DNA of 8,257 bases from positions 12,685 to 20,941 of the forward strand of contig DAAJ01000111.1 in NCBI GenBank assembly GCA_001701115.1, in the 5' to 3' direction. Both the position numbers and the translations under genes were made by a program. How positions within the stretch are numbered: the stretch's first letter is position 1; every line of letters begins with the position of its first letter. This DNA is from Bacteroidales bacterium GP2 (GTDB taxonomy: Bacteria > Bacteroidota > Bacteroidia > Bacteroidales > Muribaculaceae). Of the stretch, positions 6,500 to 8,257 are shown in pieces. Below the pieces are notes generated by a model that saw only the letters and a list, made by a program, of their open reading frames with translations, was not told the origin of the DNA and made no database searches.

Positions 6500-7384
6500 T
6501 TAATTTAGCGAATCAAGAACCTGCCTGATTTTTTCATAGGTGGTTATGCGCGTAGGCACAAGCGGCAGGCGCAGTTCGTTTTCTATGAAGCCCATTGCAT
6601 GAAGCAGGCATTTCACCCCCGCAGGGTTACCGTCGACAAACAGGAGGCTGAACAGGTCAGTGAACCGGTGGTGGATTGCTCTTGCAGCATCATATTCACC
6701 TTCGAGCGCAAGACGCACCATTTTAGAAAATTCCCTGGGGAATGCGTTTCCGATAACAGATATCACTCCGGCAGCGCCGAGGGTTATCAGTGGGAAGGTT
6801 ATGCCGTCATCTCCGGAAATCACCAGAAATTCGGGATGCTTGTGCTTGATAATCTCGTCCATCTGGCTGATATTGCCGCTTGCCTCCTTGATGCCGATAA
6901 TATTGGGATGGTCAGCGGCAAGCCGAAGGGTGGTTTCTGCCGACATATTCACTCCAGTACGTCCCGGCACATTATATAATATAATAGGCAGCGGCGAAGC
7001 CTTGGCGATTGCAGAGTAATGCTGGTATATTCCTTCCTGGGATGGCTTATTGTAATACGGCACAACTGAAAGCACTGCGCCGAAATCGTTCGTGTCAAGG
7101 GTCTTGACCTCCTCAACAACAGCTGCGGTATTGTTGCCTCCACATCCGATAACGAGAGGTACTCTTCCGGCAACCCTGTCGGCAATAAAGCGTTTGAGGT
7201 CGGCTTTTTCCTGGGCGCTCAATGCGGGCGTCTCGGCAGTTGTGCCGAGCACAACAAGGTAGTCGGCTCCGCTTTTAATCTGGTATTCAACCAGCTTTGC
7301 AAGAGCGTCGAAGTCAATTGATTTATCTTTTTTGAATGGGGTGATAAGAGCCACTCCCATTCCTCTTAGGTCAAATCGCGCCAT
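6500..7384 (-). CDS. dapA: 4-hydroxy-tetrahydrodipicolinate synthase
   Basis: This is a 294-aa cytoplasmic aldolase that condenses pyruvate with L-aspartate semialdehyde, the first committed step of the diaminopimelate/lysine pathway. It has the full class I lyase signature: GTTAETPALS (T48, T49), YYNKPSQEG (110-118), YNVPGRTG with catalytic Y137 and substrate-binding R142, and GIKEASG with Schiff-base lysine K166. The C-terminal part (SVIGNAFP, DGNPAGVKCLLHAMG) also follows the family. Length is normal. The ATG at 7384 (MARFDLRGMGVALITPF) fits family N-termini; an in-frame upstream TTG at 7408 lies inside the -7 promoter box and is rejected. The gene is monocistronic, divergent from the thioredoxin pair and followed by tRNA-Arg. 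No T-box or riboswitch can be recognised in its short leader. Confidence 0.96.
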   Translation of the reverse strand: MARFDLRGMGVALITPFKKDKSIDFDALAKLVEYQIKSGADYLVVLGTTAETPALSAQEKADLKRFIADRVAGRVPLVIGCGGNNTAAVVEEVKTLDTNDFGAVLSVVPYYNKPSQEGIYQHYSAIAKASPLPIILYNVPGRTGVNMSAETTLRLAADHPNIIGIKEASGNISQMDEIIKHKHPEFLVISGDDGITFPLITLGAAGVISVIGNAFPREFSKMVRLALEGEYDAARAIHHRFTDLFSLLFVDGNPAGVKCLLHAMGFIENELRLPLVPTRITTYEKIRQVLDSLN

Positions 7385-7405
7385 ATTAGGTGGTGTTATG
7401 CGGTG

Positions 7406-7413
7406 CAAAATTA
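7406..7413 (-). promoter_or_regulatory. -7 promoter element of dapA
   Basis: TAATTTTG on the minus strand is a perfect TAnnTTTG and is followed by CACC. The predicted transcription start near 7400 gives a leader of about 15 nt before the ATG at 7384. The -33 region around 7433-7436 is only weakly matched. Confidence 0.5.
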
Positions 7414-7554
7414 GCTAAAAAATCAGTAGTTTCAGAAAATAGGCTATTAAAATGTGCTTTCGCCGGTGCGACGGTGGTTGCCAAATCAAACTATCAGGGG
7501 GGCTCAGGCGTTAATATTACAAAGAAAATCAATAACAATTAAAACATAAAAGTC

Positions 7555-7869
7555 ATGAGCGAATTTAACGACATTATCAAAGAAACAAAACCCACTCTCG
7601 TAGATTTCTTCGCAACATGGTGCGGACCGTGCAAAATGCAGGCTCCTATCCTCGAGGAGGTGAAGAAGAAATTGGGTGATTCAGTAAACATTCTTAAAGT
7701 CGATGTTGACCAGAACCCGGAACTTTCTGCCCAGTTCAGCATCCGTTCAGTGCCTACCCTCATCCTGTTCAAAGATGGTGAAGCTGTATGGCGCGGTTAC
7801 GGTCTCCATCAGGCAGATATGCTTGAAACCAAGCTTCGCGAGCATATCCCTACTAAATCAGACGAATAA
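7555..7869 (+). CDS. trxA: Thioredoxin, classical WCGPC type
   Basis: This 104-aa thioredoxin reduces protein disulfides in the cytoplasm, taking electrons from thioredoxin reductase. It has FFATWCGPCK with the redox pair C23/C26, the buried acid D17 (VDFF), the cis-proline P67 in RSVPTLILFKDG, and the usual length; there is no signal peptide. The ATG at 7555 follows an AT-rich leader (ACATAAAAGTC) without Shine-Dalgarno sequence, normal for Bacteroidota. It is the first gene of a pair with a second thioredoxin-like protein 26 bp downstream. The 170-bp gap shared with divergent dapA holds no convincing TAnnTTTG on the plus strand, so its promoter was not placed. Confidence 0.94.
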   Translation: MSEFNDIIKETKPTLVDFFATWCGPCKMQAPILEEVKKKLGDSVNILKVDVDQNPELSAQFSIRSVPTLILFKDGEAVWRGYGLHQADMLETKLREHIPTKSDE

Positions 7870-7878
7870 GAATAACGG

Positions 7879-7885
7879 AAAGGAG
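7879..7885 (+). promoter_or_regulatory. Shine-Dalgarno site of the second thioredoxin gene
   Basis: AAAGGAG lies 10 nt upstream of the ATG at 7896. Strong Shine-Dalgarno sequences are uncommon in Bacteroidota, and none is seen at the other starts in this window. It fixes the start of the downstream gene and suggests independent initiation rather than pure coupling to trxA. Confidence 0.55.
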
Positions 7886-7895
7886 ACAATTATCT

Positions 7896-8192
7896 ATGGC
7901 AACTATTGATGAAATGATTTCCGGCGTAAAGCCGGTGCTAATAATGTTCTATACTCCGGGCTGCAGCCGTTGCGAGGCTATGGCGCCTGTTGTTGAGAAA
8001 CTTAGAAAGGAAACAGAAGGCAAGGCTGAAATCTACCAGGTAGACCTCAGCGCCGACCCGGAACTTAAAAAGCGTTTCCGCATTCCCACCTGTCCGGGCT
8101 GGGTTCTCTTCAAGGACGGTCAGGAAGTTTGGGTTGACGGAGGTGAAAAGCCTTATTCGGAGCTCAAGGACATGATAGACCGCTTTATTTGA
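7896..8192 (+). CDS. Thioredoxin-like protein with CSRC active site
   Basis: This 98-aa thioredoxin-fold protein is clearly related to its neighbour: cysteine pair C23/C26 at the same positions, the VDLSADPELKKRF strand-helix segment, and WVLFKDGQEVW near the end. It differs at key places. The tryptophan before the motif is glycine (PGCSRC), the buried acid D17 is methionine, and the cis-proline segment reads RIPTCPGWVLF. That segment is three residues longer than the usual PTLILF and puts a third cysteine, C66, two residues after P64. A changed redox potential or a dedicated substrate is inferred, not shown; a resolving or metal-binding role for C66 is possible. It lacks a signal peptide, so it should be cytoplasmic. 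It forms an operon with trxA, has its own Shine-Dalgarno, and is followed by a hairpin. Confidence 0.8.
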   Translation: MATIDEMISGVKPVLIMFYTPGCSRCEAMAPVVEKLRKETEGKAEIYQVDLSADPELKKRFRIPTCPGWVLFKDGQEVWVDGGEKPYSELKDMIDRFI

Positions 8193-8216
8193 GAAACCTT
8201 ACATACTAAAATCAAG

Positions 8217-8249
8217 CAGGAGGGTGCGTCAAAATGACACACCCTCCTG
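8217..8249 (+). terminator. Hairpin terminator of the thioredoxin operon
   Basis: CAGGAGGGTGCGTCA pairs with the following TGACACACCCTCCTG around an AAA loop: 15 positions with one C-A mismatch. It begins 24 nt after the stop of the second thioredoxin gene. The tail ATTATGTT is only moderately T-rich and the window ends there, so termination strength cannot be judged, and the stem could equally serve a convergent gene beyond the edge. Confidence 0.65.
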
Positions 8250-8257
8250 ATTATGTT

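Noticed and set aside
7385..7408. TTG start extending dapA by 8 codons
   Set aside because: The TTG lies in the promoter -7 element, and the ATG at 7384 gives the normal family N-terminus.
7414..7554. Leader of trxA as a riboswitch or structured RNA
   Set aside because: No known riboswitch signature, strong stem or clear promoter could be recognised; nothing supports a call.

Overview
The window looks like an ordinary chromosomal stretch of a Bacteroidota bacterium, most likely order Bacteroidales. The strongest local clue is a Bacteroidales-type -7 promoter element (TAnnTTTG) in front of five minus-strand transcription units. A one-chain L-serine dehydratase, a tandem SGNH hydrolase and an AlbA_2/ATPase protein of a kind common in gut Bacteroidales agree with this. 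Genus cannot be decided from sequence reading alone.

Left part, plus strand (1-2476): an L-serine ammonia-lyase gene (sdaA) carries a frameshift that looks like a 4-bp tandem duplication (CGGC CGGC at 939-946). Its stop codon overlaps the GTG start of a family-4 glycosyltransferase (GTGA overlap), so the two form a translationally coupled pair, and the frameshift should disturb that coupling.

Middle part, minus strand (2477-6304): a 197-aa protein of unknown function (DUF6291-like N-terminus) has a consensus promoter overlapped by a perfect 34-bp palindrome, a good operator candidate. Next come a secreted two-domain SGNH/GDSL hydrolase whose second domain has lost every catalytic residue, and an AlbA_2 / ATPase / winged-helix protein with a repetitive DAK-rich linker and an apparently near-leaderless promoter. 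Each has its own upstream signals, so they look like separate units rather than one operon.

Right part (6305-8257): a tRNA-Arg(TCT) with a clear hairpin-plus-U-tract terminator and dapA (lysine / cell-wall diaminopimelate pathway), both minus strand. Divergent from dapA is a two-gene thioredoxin operon: a classical WCGPC thioredoxin, then an unusual CSRC thioredoxin-like protein with a three-residue insertion and a third cysteine right after the cis-proline. It ends in a 15-bp hairpin.

I found no mobile element, CRISPR array, prophage or toxin-antitoxin pair. The parts most worth a second look are the SGNH pseudo-domain tandem, the variant thioredoxin, the operator-like palindrome and the sdaA duplication.
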